DNA of 64,000 nt from Saprospiraceae bacterium (GCA_016714985.1 JADKBS010000009.1:62001-126000), one strand, 5' to 3'; counted from the first letter of the stretch, positions 10,653 to 19,900 are shown. Numbers and translations are program-made. Notes: generated from the letters alone by a model not told the origin.

Positions 10653-11190
10653 GTTGAAGGGCCCAGTGCTTGGTAGTAGCCGTGAATGTTACAGATACAT
10701 TATCACCTTCACAAATCGTGGTAGGTGCCAATCCAGATAAAGTGCCAGAAGGGTTAGGATAGACTTGTATCTGTGAACATTGCGAACCATTTTGCGCAGG
10801 TATAAGCCAAGGGCCACCTTCCGTTCCAAAAGGATCGGCATAAGATACTTTAATCCTTAAAAAATCAAGCGTATAGCTAGGATTCAGAAATGTAGCAGTT
10901 GAAAAAATTGCTGTTGTATTGGTAATGGTTGTCGTAATGGAACCTGTCAGGACGCTTGTTCCCAGGCAGGTATTACCAGTTTGCCACTCAATCTGTACTT
11001 CGAGCGAGCCATCCATATTTCCTACTGTGTTTGGATTTGGAAGCCCATTCAAGCCAAAAACCAATTCATTCCCGTCACAAAAGTAAAATGTGGGTTGGGT
11101 GAAGGTTGGAGCCGTGAAAGGCTGTGCAAAAAGGTGGCTTGCCGTTGCTATTAAAAACAACAGGGCGATGGGAGTAGCTAATCGTTTCAT
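10627..11190 (-). CDS. Giant beta-helix surface protein, N-terminus with signal peptide and LNGLP domain
   Basis: Start chosen at the ATG at 11190, which gives a clean Sec signal peptide (MKRLATPIALLFLIATASHL, cut after FAQ); an earlier start at 11235 would put 15 residues ahead of it. Residues ~24-130 form a compact domain with the motif GLNGLPNP, then LEVQIEW and a late RIKVSYADP. The same pattern is present in the small neighbour at 11258-11731. The fragment then enters an Ig-like domain (APTTICEGDNVSVTF) and leaves frame near 10660. With the downstream fragments the intact product would exceed 3,700 residues. It lies 67 bp downstream of the small paralogue on the same strand, so co-transcription is likely. 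Confidence 0.75.
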   Translation of the reverse strand: MKRLATPIALLFLIATASHLFAQPFTAPTFTQPTFYFCDGNELVFGLNGLPNPNTVGNMDGSLEVQIEWQTGNTCLGTSVLTGSITTTITNTTAIFSTATFLNPSYTLDFLRIKVSYADPFGTEGGPWLIPAQNGSQCSQIQVYPNPSGTLSGLAPTTICEGDNVSVTFTATTKHWALQRDCQRQVL

Positions 11191-11257
11191 AGGGACAATA
11201 GATATTGGGAATGTAAAAATTTTAAGTGCTCTCATAAGAAATGATTTAAGAGGTTTT

Positions 11258-11731
11258 CTATTTGCGCACGCTTAGTGCTGCACATGCTTTCGATGCGGCA
11301 ATAAAGCCTTTTGCAGGAGATTCTTCCTTCCCTGTTGGCTTCAGGTAAGAGACGTTCAATCGCAGTTGTTTGCGGTCGTCATGTTTCGACAGGGTATGGC
11401 TCGTTGTGAACCTATGCGTCGTTGCCTTGATTTTCACTTTTTCGGAAAATTGAATGCCCGGGCCTCCACAGTTGTCCGCCAAGGTCCAATTGATTTGAAC
11501 CTCCAATTCCCCCTTTTTGTCTCCATGGACTTTGGGGTCTGGCAATCCATTCAATGTGAAATTGAGTTTGGATCCGGGCGCTCCCTTGATTTCGTAAGAA
11601 TCGAAGCTGGGACTTTTGAAAACTTCTTGGGCAGAAGCAGGAGTCAAAGCGAAAAGGTAAAGAAGGAAGGCGGACAAATAGAACCCATAACGGGTGGCGA
11701 ATGTAGGGGATTGTAAATGATTTTGGTTCAT
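11258..11731 (-). CDS. Small secreted protein, single LNGLP domain
   Basis: A 157-residue protein with an N-terminal hydrophobic signal (YLSAFLLYLFALTPASAQ) and one domain. It matches the N-terminal domain of the giant protein downstream in length and order: FTLNGLPDPK against FGLNGLPNPN, GELEVQINW against GSLEVQIEW, LRLNVSYLKP against LRIKVSYADP, and a shared cysteine pair position (DNCGG/NTCLG and KACAAL/SQCSQI). I do not recognise a named family. The pairing of a free-standing copy with the giant protein, same strand and 67 bp apart, suggests a partner, plug or assembly role at the surface, but that is inference. The start ATG at 11731 is the only one giving the signal peptide. Confidence 0.75.
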   Translation of the reverse strand: MNQNHLQSPTFATRYGFYLSAFLLYLFALTPASAQEVFKSPSFDSYEIKGAPGSKLNFTLNGLPDPKVHGDKKGELEVQINWTLADNCGGPGIQFSEKVKIKATTHRFTTSHTLSKHDDRKQLRLNVSYLKPTGKEESPAKGFIAASKACAALSVRK

Positions 11732-12172
11732 AATTAGTGCATTGGGTGAATAGACATTTTTTTCGGAATATAATTTAAATCTTCAATGCTGTAGGCAATA
11801 TATAACAGTCTCAAAAGGTCACAACCTTCTGAAGGTACTTCAGATTTATAACAGGGCAATAAAAAAATGTAGGTGATTTGAATCACCATGTTTTTTCATA
11901 CAGTCAACGGCTATGTTTTACTATAACAAAAGATGTGATAAAAAAAGGCTTATTTTTAGTAATTTGTCAAGTATGACGCCAACAACAGTAACACTGGATT
12001 GTCGCCATCTTGGTTGATTTTTCTAATAAAACCTAGTTTTTATGCAAATTGATTTGGGAAAGCGTACTCAGGAAGCCGTTAACCAAAACTGGAAGCATAT
12101 CCAATTATTAGGTAAGGTCGGTTCTCCATATAGCATTCAATAGGAGAATTTGGCTAAGCGAGTATTTTTTTT

Positions 12173-12261
12173 GAACCACAAAATTTGTGGTTCGCCTTTA
12201 TAACAAACGTTGAGCATTTAAAACTCAACGGAGTAGGCAACAAGTAAAGATGAAACTCCGT
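12173..12261. repeat. Cluster of inverted repeats with mutually exclusive stems
   Basis: A 10-bp palindrome GAACCACAAA/TTTGTGGTTC lies at 12173-12193. It is followed by a 7-bp stem CGTTGAG/CTCAACG (12208-12214 with 12224-12230), whose 3' arm overlaps a second possible stem ACGGAGT/ACTCCGT (12228-12234 with 12255-12261). The last two cannot form together. No adjacent gene makes the role obvious. Confidence 0.45.
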
Positions 12262-12638
12262 GGAAAATAAAATCCCACTTAAAGGCAAAGGTAATTTTAA
12301 TTCTATGATTCCAAAATTATTTCACGAAAATATCACTTAGAATTTTGTTAGAATACTATTGGATGATTTTTCATAAAAAAAACAGCGCAAAAATTCTTTA
12401 AAAATACAATAACTTAAAATGTAATTTTGTTATTTGGTAATAATGGCATTATTTACTTTAAACCACCGCAGCGACACTAACAAATATCACCAAAACAGGC
12501 GGCTTGCACCAAGAATTGAAGCGCCATCTTCTAATGGCCCAAGCCTACAAAATGGCACCCAGCGGCAAGTCTGTTGCAGCGGTCAATTCAGCCAAGGCGA
12601 GAAATTGCTTAGGCATTGGCTACCTCCTTCAACAAGAA

Positions 12639-12671
12639 AAAACGTGCTGCCAACACTTGACAGCACGTTTT
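12639..12671 (-). terminator. Rho-independent terminator of the aldolase gene
   Basis: Perfect 11-bp inverted repeat AAAACGTGCTG / CAGCACGTTTT (12639-12649 and 12661-12671) with an 11-nt loop, about 45 bp past the aldolase stop. On the minus strand the stem ends in TTTT and is followed by more Ts (the A-run from 12636). Confidence 0.75.
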
Positions 12672-12717
12672 GCTTGAACTTCAACATCCCTTTTTACTTA
12701 TTACCTCTATACCTCTT

Positions 12718-13795
12718 TTATGCATTCCTGTTCAAGCAGTTCAAATCTTCGAACGCCAGCTTGAGGCGCTTCACAAAAGTCTCTTCCCCTTTGCGCAGCC
12801 ATACCCTTGGGTCGTAGAACTTCTTGTTCGGTTTGTCCTCTCCCTCTGGGTTGCCGATTTGGCCTTGCAGGTAGTCCTTTTTGCTTTCGTAAAAATCCTT
12901 CACCCCTTCCCAGTAAGCCCATTGCATGTCGGTGTCAATGTTCATCTTGATGGCCCCATAGCTGATGGCTTCCCGAATTTCCTCTCGGCTGCTACCCGAG
13001 CCGCCGTGGAAGACGAAGTTGATGGGCTGCTCACGGCTCGTGTTGAATTTCTCACGCACGTATTCTTGGGAGTTCTTCAGGATGATGGGCTGGAGTTTCA
13101 CATTACCGGGCTTATATACGCCATGTACGTTGCCGAAGGCAGCCGCAATGGTGAAGCGGGGGCTTACTTTCAGCAATTCTTCGTAGGCGTATGCAACTTC
13201 ACTTGGCTGCGTGTAGAGCTTGCTGGAGTCCACGCCGGAGTTGTCAACTCCGTCCTCTTCGCCGCCGGTTACTCCCAACTCGATTTCGAGGGTCATGCCG
13301 ATTTTGGCCATGCGCTCCAGGTATTGTACGCAGATTTCGATGTTTTCGTGGATAGGCTCCTCGCTCAGGTCGAGCATGTGCGAGCTGTAAAGCGGAAAGC
13401 CACGTTCGGCGTAGAAGCGCTCTCCCGCTGCCAATAGGCCGTCAATCCATGGGAGCAAGTTCTTGGCACAGTGGTCGGTGTGAAGCACGACGGGAACGCC
13501 ATACGCTTTGGCCATGGTATGTACGTGCATGGCACCGGAGATGCCACCCATGATGGCTGCATTTTGCCCCTCGTTGCTCAGGCTTTTGCCCGCAAAGAAC
13601 ACTGCTCCTCCGTTTGAGAACTGAATCATCACTGGGGAGTTTACGGCCTTAGCTGTCTCAAGCACAGCGTTGACGGTGTTGGTACCAATGACGTTCACTG
13701 CGGGAAGTGCATAGTTGTTGTCATTGGCATGTTGGAGGAGTTCTGTCACTTCATCGCCATGAAGCACCCCGGAGCGGAAACCTTGAATTTGACAT
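12718..13795 (-). CDS. fbaA: Class II fructose-bisphosphate aldolase
   Basis: Zinc-dependent aldolase that interconverts fructose-1,6-bisphosphate with dihydroxyacetone phosphate and glyceraldehyde-3-phosphate in cytosolic glycolysis/gluconeogenesis. Family hallmarks are all present: ALPAVNVIGT near the N-terminus, the zinc-site HTDHCAKNLLPW, SSHMLDLSEE, EIELGVTGGEEDGVDN, FGNVHGVYKPGNV, HGGSGSS and NIDTDMQWA. The open frame extends to 14007, but the extra residues look like translated leader. The likely real start is the ATG at 13795-13793, which comes into frame (MSIQGFRSGVLHGDEV) if one A is removed from the AAA run at 13788-13790. That gives ~358 residues, the usual family length. I read the mismatch as a sequencing indel. 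Confidence 0.93.
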
Positions 13796-13820
13796 GGTAT
13801 TGAATTTTTATTTTGAAAAC

Positions 13821-13925
13821 CCTCAATTGAAATTGATTGCAGTGTCTTTCGAGCGGCGGGGTTTGAAAACCCCGCTGCTCGAAATGCGCATTGCAATTGC
13901 AATACTCCAGTATCAATTTCAATTT
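13821..13925 (-). repeat. Long nested inverted repeat in the aldolase leader
   Basis: The core is a 16-bp stem, TCGAGCGGCGGGGTTT (13849-13864) with AAACCCCGCTGCTCGA (13867-13882), with a single G-T pair. It is flanked by outer arms AATTGAAATTGA (13825-13836) and TCAATTTCAATT (13913-13924). The structure lies between the proposed promoter and the aldolase start, so it would be transcribed as a strong 5' leader hairpin. It could equally be a small inserted palindromic repeat. Confidence 0.6.
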
Positions 13926-13948
13926 GGACTACCTTCTTAGTGAAGTGG

Positions 13949-13956
13949 CGAAAGTA
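13949..13956 (-). promoter_or_regulatory. Possible -7 promoter box for the aldolase
   Basis: TACTTTCG on the minus strand is one mismatch from the Bacteroidota TAnnTTTG box and lies about 150 bp upstream of the proposed start. No clear -33 TTG at the right distance. Confidence 0.3.
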
Positions 13957-13996
13957 GCAAGAATCGGAGTATTTGTAGCATTTACACCAACGAAAA

Positions 13997-14024
13997 AAAG
14001 GTAGCACCGAGTGGTACTACCTTT
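13997..14024 (-). terminator. Terminator of the sigma/DUF4252 operon
   Basis: On the minus strand AAAGGTAGTACC and GGTGCTACCTTT form a 12-bp stem with one mismatch and a 4-nt loop, followed by a run of seven Ts. It lies 26 bp past the stop of the DUF4252 gene at 14050. Confidence 0.75.
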
Positions 14025-14049
14025 ATTGAATCAGTATGAAAAAGTATTT

Positions 14050-14610
14050 CTAAAGTGTAACGTCAGGCAAGGGTTCTTCTTCGGGCACCTGGATGAGTGG
14101 GTCAAGCTTGTCTGGCATTTCCTTTTCTAGCAATTTGCTCAGTTCCCGAAGGTTCAGGTTGGCTTTCGCCGAAAGGAAGAACATCTCACCAGCTTCGGTA
14201 TCGTTCACAATCATGAGCACATCTTTTATGACATCGCCCACGTCCCGAATCATGATTTGGATGTTTACCCCTTCCGACTTCACCATAAGCAAGTCGTCGA
14301 AATCGTATTGGAGCAGGTCATTGCGAAGCTTAGTCAATTTTTCGGCTGGAATGGTGTGGCCTTCCTCCGAGAACATGAATTTAACTTTGCCAAAATGCCG
14401 CATCAACCCCAAGGCTTCTTTTTCCGTTTCTGATTCAGCCTTGTTGCGGGCAATCTTGCCGCCAAGGCGAATCAGCCAACCGGGCAGTTTTGCGTTCCTA
14501 ACGCCTTCTTCCCGTTTGTTTTGCCGGTAGAACTTGTTCAACGGCTTGTTTTGGCCTATGGCTAAACATGGCAATAGCACCAATAATATCAACAGCAGAT
14601 TGTTTTTCAT
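14050..14610 (-). CDS. DUF4252 family exported protein (second of two)
   Basis: A 186-residue protein with signal peptide (MKNNLLLILLVLLPCLAIGQ), then a mature part of the DUF4252 type: HFGKVKFMFSEEG near residue 72, KLRNDLLQYDFDDLLMVKSEG, IMIRDVGDVIKDVLMIVND and a C-terminal helix LRELSKLLEKEMPD. DUF4252 genes typically follow an ECF sigma factor and its membrane regulator in Bacteroidota, as here. Their biochemical role is not established. It shares the last ~100-residue layout with the other DUF4252 gene at 14849, consistent with old tandem duplication. A terminator follows, so it closes the operon. Confidence 0.85.
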   Translation of the reverse strand: MKNNLLLILLVLLPCLAIGQNKPLNKFYRQNKREEGVRNAKLPGWLIRLGGKIARNKAESETEKEALGLMRHFGKVKFMFSEEGHTIPAEKLTKLRNDLLQYDFDDLLMVKSEGVNIQIMIRDVGDVIKDVLMIVNDTEAGEMFFLSAKANLNLRELSKLLEKEMPDKLDPLIQVPEEEPLPDVTL

Positions 14611-14848
14611 AGCGGGTGCAGATGGTTTCAGGTTCGAGGTTTCAAGTTTCAGGTTTCAGGGAAGACCCTGATAAAATCAATTTTGCATATCTTGATTTGC
14701 GATAGCACCCATTTTAAAAATGATAGTCATTTCCAATTGAGCACGAAACCTCCGTGAAATCCCGAAAAATCGGGACAGGCTCTGAAACCTCAAACCTGAA
14801 ACCTTTACGAACCATTGATTAAAAGATGGGTCATAAATCGAACCGCCC
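14611..14848. repeat. Intergenic GGTTTCA-type simple repeats and a small hairpin
   Basis: The gap between the two DUF4252 genes carries short degenerate repeats of ggtttca on both sides (around 14627-14660 and, inverted, 14781-14805). It also has a 6-bp hairpin TCCCGA/TCGGGA at 14760-14775. No gene seen. Confidence 0.5.
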
Positions 14849-15397
14849 CTATGGTCGCTCATCATTTTTCTTGGTACCCTTATTGCCGCCATCGTTATCG
14901 TCAAAAGCCTTGGATAGCTTGCCGATTTGGTTGAGATCAATCTTGCCCATGAAACTGAGGAGCACAAAGTCCTCATCCTCGCCACCCACCAAAAGGAGCA
15001 GTTCATCAAGGGTATTGCCACCGTTGCTGTCCTTCACGAGAAATTTCACGTTCTCACCCTTGCCCTCCCTTACTTCCAACAGCGTTTCGTAGCCTTTGGT
15101 GTTGATAGTCTGGAGTGCCTCCTGGAAGAACTTGGCCCCATCGGTCTCGGTGGTAAGGATGCGCAGCCCCCTTAGGTCTTTCACGACCGACATGATGGCT
15201 TCTGCTTCCTCGTCCTCAAGATCGAGTTCCATTTTATTGATCATCTGGAACATCTTGCCGCTGATGTAAACGACCGTGAAACGTTCGTCGTCAACATACT
15301 TTGAGAAGTACTTCGAGATGGCATCTTCTTGCGCTTGGGCAGAAGTAAGGGTTCCTGCGGTGAGGAACAGTGCAAAAAGGATAGTCAGGTATTTCAT
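14849..15397 (-). CDS. DUF4252 family exported protein (first of two)
   Basis: Start set at the ATG at 15397, which gives signal peptide MKYLTILFALFLTAGTLTSA followed by QAQEDAISKYF. The longer frame up to 15487 is translated simple repeat (SIPQSNNPSILQSF) and is rejected as coding. The mature region has the DUF4252 layout: FTVVYISGKMFQMI, a central LRGLRILTTETDG, VKFLVKDSNGG, then LLLVGGEDEDFVLLSFMGKIDLNQIGKL. The acidic stretch EDEDFV and C-terminal DDNDGGNKGTKKNDERP tail are unremarkable low-complexity ends. Co-oriented with the sigma/anti-sigma pair upstream. Confidence 0.85.
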   Translation of the reverse strand: MKYLTILFALFLTAGTLTSAQAQEDAISKYFSKYVDDERFTVVYISGKMFQMINKMELDLEDEEAEAIMSVVKDLRGLRILTTETDGAKFFQEALQTINTKGYETLLEVREGKGENVKFLVKDSNGGNTLDELLLLVGGEDEDFVLLSFMGKIDLNQIGKLSKAFDDNDGGNKGTKKNDERP

Positions 15398-15401
15398 TTT
15401 T

Positions 15402-15520
15402 GAAAGGATTGAATGATTGAAGGATTGAAGGATTGAAGGATTGTTTGATTGAGGGATTGAAGGAGGAATGGCCGTGCGACAACTCAATCCTTCAATCCCT
15501 CAATCCTTCAATCCTTAATT
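15402..15520. repeat. GATTGAAG octamer repeats in opposing orientation
   Basis: Between the DUF4252 gene and the anti-sigma gene, ggattgaa-type units run forward (15407-15465) and then in reverse orientation (caatccttcaatccctcaatcc, 15484-15516), so the array can fold back on itself. The same octamer appears at 31005-31030. Confidence 0.65.
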
Positions 15521-16000
15521 AAAATACTTCCCTACTTTCTCCATTTTCTCTACCTCATGCGTGGCCTTTTCAGAGCCTTTCCTGAGTTTGGAGGAAACGA
15601 GTCGAAGGGCTTTCACGGTTTCATCGTAGGCTTGGCGTTCATCGGTGATTTCGTATTTGCTCCAGTCAATGGAAGCTTGCTGTGCCTGTGGTTTTTGTGG
15701 CCTCCAAATGGCGACCATCGCAATCAGCAACACGGCACCCACTGCAGCTACACGGAGTAACAGGCGGGGCCAAGTGCGCATCGGCACCAATTTGGCTTCG
15801 GTTGCCCCAATCTTTTGCATCAGCTTGTCATCAAAATCATCTGACAAAGCCGTTCCTTGCTCTTCGGTGAAATGCTGGAACAGTGGTTGGTAAACCTTGA
15901 GGTCGTCGTCCACGGCCCCATCGTTGAAATAGACCCTTAATTGGGCTTCTTCCTCCAACGAGGTCTCACCGTTAAAATACTTTTCTAAAAGCGCTTTCAT
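15515..16000 (-). CDS. Probable membrane anti-sigma factor / sigma-linked regulator
   Basis: A 161-residue protein starting MKALLEKYFNGETSLEEEAQL, a pattern seen in Bacteroidota proteins encoded directly after ECF sigma factors. The N-terminal ~75 residues would be cytosolic and acidic. One transmembrane helix follows (LLLRVAAVGAVLLIAMVAIW, roughly 80-100), then a charged periplasmic tail with YDETVKALRLVSSKLRKGSEK. I see no HxxxCxxC zinc motif, so it is not a classical ZAS anti-sigma; the assignment rests on topology and on its position 113 bp downstream of the sigma gene. Confidence 0.75.
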   Translation of the reverse strand: MKALLEKYFNGETSLEEEAQLRVYFNDGAVDDDLKVYQPLFQHFTEEQGTALSDDFDDKLMQKIGATEAKLVPMRTWPRLLLRVAAVGAVLLIAMVAIWRPQKPQAQQASIDWSKYEITDERQAYDETVKALRLVSSKLRKGSEKATHEVEKMEKVGKYFN

Positions 16001-16029
16001 TTTCGATTATTTATGTCAAGTACTTGATA

Positions 16030-16113
16030 ATCAAGAGAAGTGAGAGAGTGAGAGAAGTGAGAGAAGTGAGAGAGTGAGAGGGTGAGAGGGCACATACCTC
16101 CATACCTCATACC
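16030..16113. repeat. Simple repeats between sigma and anti-sigma genes
   Basis: A GAGAAGTGAGA(GT) array (16036-16090) is followed by four to five copies of catacctc(c) (16093-16131, running into the last codons of the sigma gene). The sigma C-terminus GGMEV is encoded in the repeat edge. Confidence 0.7.
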
Positions 16114-16614
16114 TCATACCTCCATACCTCCAAACCCTTCCCGAACGGCTTTTCTCGCCCTGAACAGGTAAACCTTCACCTGTTCCATCGGGACGTTGAG
16201 GGCTTCAGAAATCTCCTGGTAACTGAGGCCCTCAATGTCTCTCAACTGCATGATGTCACGCTGTTTTTCGGGTAGGCGGTTGAGTAGGCTACGCACCTGG
16301 TCGAAAACATCGTTGGTCACAACGGCTTCATAGGGCGTGGCCGAGTGGTCGTGCAAGTCGAACCCAGCAGCGATGGGTTGGAGGCGCTGGTGCTTGCTTC
16401 GCAATTTGTCAATAGAAAGGTTGCGGGTCGCCGTGATGCACCAGGCTTCTATGTTGGTAATGGCATCCAAATGGTTGCGCTGGTTCCAAAGTTTGATGAA
16501 CACTTCCTGAACGACATCCTCCGCTTCCGCAGGCTGCCCCACAATGCCTAAGGCAAAGCGGTACAGCCGGTTTTTTATCGGCAGAATTTTCGTTTTAAAG
16601 TCTTGGTGATTCAT
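16114..16614 (-). CDS. ECF-type RNA polymerase sigma factor
   Basis: A 166-residue sigma-70 family protein of the extracytoplasmic-function type. Region 2 has LYRFALGIVG, AEDVVQEVFIKLWNQR and NIEAWCITATRNLSIDKLR; region 4 has LNRLPEKQRDIMQLRDIEGLSYQEIS and an HTH ending VPMEQVKVYLFRARKAVRE. The ATG at 16614 (MNHQDFKTK) is preferred over 16641 because the added nine residues are not family-like. It probably directs transcription of its own operon with the anti-sigma and two DUF4252 genes. The inducing signal is unknown. Confidence 0.93.
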   Translation of the reverse strand: MNHQDFKTKILPIKNRLYRFALGIVGQPAEAEDVVQEVFIKLWNQRNHLDAITNIEAWCITATRNLSIDKLRSKHQRLQPIAAGFDLHDHSATPYEAVVTNDVFDQVRSLLNRLPEKQRDIMQLRDIEGLSYQEISEALNVPMEQVKVYLFRARKAVREGFGGMEV

Positions 16615-16720
16615 CTTAACTGTTGGCTGCGTCCCTTTCAATCTTGGTTACAAAAGGCAGACGGCAGGGCCTTGGCGTTTGTTACAGGCTTTGATTTTTT
16701 TTTCAAAAAAAATTGTGTAC

Positions 16721-16728
16721 CAAATTTA
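16721..16728 (-). promoter_or_regulatory. Probable -7 box for the sigma operon
   Basis: TAAATTTG on the minus strand fits the Bacteroidota TAnnTTTG box, about 105 bp before the sigma start. No -33 TTG at standard spacing, compatible with recognition by an alternative sigma. Confidence 0.4.
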
Positions 16729-16771
16729 CCACTAATTTAGCCGCCAGCTTTAGTGCTTTTATTCATCGCCT

Positions 16772-16900
16772 GTAACTACTTAGCAGGGGTGTTTTTTGTG
16801 GAAAAATTTTCAATTTTTCCACAAAAAACACCCCAAAATGAGGGAGGAGAGAGAAAAATTTTCATTTTTTCTCTCCTCCCTCACCCTCCTAAGCAGTTAC
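16772..16900. repeat. Double-hairpin repeat element, copy 1
   Basis: Terminal arms GTAACTACTTAG (16772-16783) and CTAAGCAGTTAC (16889-16900) pair with one mismatch. They enclose two hairpins: a perfect 23-bp stem (16786-16808 with 16812-16834, 3-nt loop) and an ~18-bp stem (16840-16857 with 16865-16882, one wobble). The layout is that of a three-way junction. The same design recurs at 28064-28192 and, degraded, at 20970-21071. Confidence 0.85.
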
Positions 16901-16933
16901 CATCACCTATACATTCCCACTGGGAACCTGAAA

Positions 16934-19900
16934 GTGCCTCAATCCATTGCCCTGCCATTCCAAACTGTCAGACTCCGCTTGAATACGGGCGAAGAGCTGC
17001 TATTCCCGCTTTCCGATCCCAATGCCATCCACCTTGGGACTTCCGCCAGTGCCTTGGCCGAAAAATTTGCTAACCGGTTTCAAGAAAAACAACTCAACAA
17101 AGGACAGCACCTTTCCCTCCTCGACCAGTTGAATGTAGGCGAATTTGCTACTAAAAAAATAACCGTACCATTTACCAAAGCACCTGATGGCATCAGCTAC
17201 CCAGATTTCGAGTTGGAATTTGACTGCATTTACCAATTGCGTCCAGCATCCGTCTGGGGCATGTTGCCAGCACTCGGCCTTGAAACGCTCGCCACCGATG
17301 AGACCGAACTGGAAAAGCAACTCATCGAAGTGGTGCGCATCGAGTTTTCTTCGAAAAAAAGGTTGCAAAGCGTTTTTCAAATTGTGGCCGCAAGCTGGTT
17401 CGATAGCGCTGAGGTGATAAATTCGGAGGTAAAACTAAAGACATGGTCTCCCGCTGAACTCGTTGAAATCCAAAAAAATAAGCAGCAGGAGTTATTGCCC
17501 AAAGTGGCCGAAAGGATGGTGGTGGAGCAGCCCGCTGCATTTGGTCGGGAGGAGGAATTGGGTCAAATGGAGCGCATCTTCAAAGGCCGCTTCAGCAGGA
17601 ACCTACTGCTGGTCGGTGCCTCCGGCACTGGCAAAACAGCACTCGTGCAGGAGTTGGTACACCGAAGAAAATTACTCGGCATCACGCAGGAAATCTGGGA
17701 AACAACTGCATCGGTATTGATAAAGGAACTCACGAATGAAACAGGTTGGCAAGACAACCTCAGTCTTTTGATAAAGGAACTGACACTCAAGGATGACGTT
17801 CTTTTCGTTCGCAACCTCGCAGACTTGTTCGAGGTGGGCCGCTACGAGGGCAATGCCGTCAGCGTGGCGGAATACCTGCGCAGCGCTGTGGGTCGTGGGG
17901 AAGTGACCCTCATCAGCGAATGCACTGCCGAAGAGCGGGCCAGGATCGAACTGACAAGCCCCGGTTACCTCGCCTTCTTCCAAACGGTTGAAATTTCGGA
18001 GCCTAAGAAGGATGTAGAAGGCATCATCCTGCAAAAAATGAAGACCATCGGCGGCCATCGAAAAGTGGAAGTAGCACCATCGGCAGTTGCAGAAATTATC
18101 CGCTTGCAGCGACGGTTTGCGCCGTACAGTGGGATGCCCGGTAGGCCCATCCGCTTTTTGGAAGGTATCGTGCTGGCGCAGAGCGAGGCGCCCATTTTAC
18201 CCAAAAAGAAAAAAAACAAGGCCGAAGTCACCATGGAACGCCACGAACCCGCCACCGTCTCCATTGGCAGGGACCACGTGCTGCGCCAATTCTGCGAAGA
18301 AAGTGGATTGCCCCCGTTCATGGTTGACCCCACCATACCGATGGATGTTGTACAACTCCGCAAGTCGTTCAATGCCAACGTGTTCAGTCAAGGGCGAGCC
18401 GTGGAGACAGTCGTGGACATGCTGGCGACCGTAAAAACCGCCCTCACCCGCACGGGCAAGCCAATCGCCTCTTTCCTTTTTGCTGGGCCAACCGGCGTAG
18501 GAAAAACCGAACTGGCCAAAGTTTTGGCGCAGACGATGTTCGGCAGCCGTGAGCGCATGCTCCGCTTCGACATGAGCGAGTACAGCAATCCATATTCGGT
18601 GATGCGACTGATCGGCGAAAGCTACAAGACCGAGGGACTGCTCACCAGCGCCGTGCGGCGTGACCCGTTCTGCGTGCTGCTTTTCGATGAAATCGAAAAA
18701 GCGGATGCCAAGTTTTATGAACTGCTGCTGCAAATCCTGAGCGAAGGCCGCCTGACCGACAGCCGGGGCCGGGTCGTCAATTTTTGTAGCGCCATCATCA
18801 TCATGACCACCAATATTGGGGCAGCGAACCTGCACCGGGGCCGTATTTCATGGAAAAAAGAACTCGGCGAACTGGATGTCGTCCAGCATTTCACCTCGGC
18901 GATCGAAAAGCATTTTCGGCCAGAACTGTACAACCGGATTGACGGTATCGTGGCTTTTGCGCCACTTGACCAGGAAACGATGCGATTCGTGGTAGAACGG
19001 GAAATTGATTTGCTTCGCAAACGGGAAGGCATCCGTTTCCGGCACGTTGACCTGACGATCAGCGAAGCCGTGCTTGACCATTTGGCCGTGGTGGGCTATG
19101 AGGTCCGTTTTGGAGCCAGGTACTTGCAGCGCACCATCCGTGAACAACTGTCCGTTCCATTGGCCGAGGCCCTGAACGAATATGCCTTTGACGAGCGATT
19201 GAGCGTACAAGTGGACCTTTTGGAAGGAAAAATATCAGTGAAGCTGGATGCCGACCCGCTTGGGTTTGACCTGCTGATGGAGCAATGGGACAAGCTGACC
19301 TTGGCCGAGAAAACATCGCACCAACGCCGCAAGATTGCGCTACTGCTAGAAAGTCCGCTATTCCTCCGTTTCCAGAGCGAACTGGACATGCTCGAAGGCG
19401 ACTTGAAGAAAACAGGCGACGATTTCTGGAAGTCGGGAGAACAACCCAAACGCTATGCCGCACTACAGGCAGGCCAAGCGATGGCAAAAGCAGTTAGTGC
19501 AGAAATTCAGGAACTTGAGGTGGAAATAGCCTTGGCCTGCATGGGGCATTCTGATTTCAAACTTGATTTTGGGCAACGGCTGGAGACATGGGAGGCCGAG
19601 TTTTTCGTTATGCAGGAGCAGTTGATCAGCCTGATTTTCCCGAAGCGGAATAGCTGCCATATCGGTATCTATGGTTCACAATTAGAGCAGTTGCACCAGT
19701 TTTACCTATCCGTTTGCGAAGCAAGAAATTACGAGATAAAATCGATGAACGCTGTGTGGTTCCGGGAAGGCTACCAAGGCGACAATCCCGATGAAACGGA
19801 AAAATCTAAACCAAAAACCTTGCACTATGTGCACCTCCCAATATTAAACCCAACCGCCGCCAAGCTGATGGTACAGCCCGCAAAGCCCGACGACTTGTTC

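Larger units (their letters stand above)
11732..12717. other. Long intergenic region with hairpins, no convincing gene
   Basis: About 1 kb between the small secreted protein and the aldolase, both on the minus strand. It is AT-rich and contains a 7-bp palindrome at 11871-11886, two stable hairpins near 12173-12230, and the aldolase terminator at 12639-12671. A 33-codon plus-strand ORF at 12042-12143 (starting MQIDLGKRTQEAV) and a short one at 12504-12677 were examined but have no supporting context. Confidence 0.6.

Noticed and set aside
12042..12143. 33-codon ORF beginning MQIDLGKRTQEAV
   Set aside because: Too short to support without homology evidence.
12434..12817. Plus-strand frame entering the aldolase gene; also a 57-codon frame at 12504-12677
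   Set aside because: The first overlaps the aldolase end antisense, the second overlaps the terminator hairpin; neither shows a domain.
15402..16113. Short regular repeats considered as CRISPR
   Set aside because: Periods of 7-11 bp without spacers and no cas genes; these are simple-sequence arrays.
16796..16933. Upstream extension of the Clp-like gene
   Set aside because: Lies in the double-hairpin repeat; translation there (NFQFFHKKHPKM) is repeat-derived.
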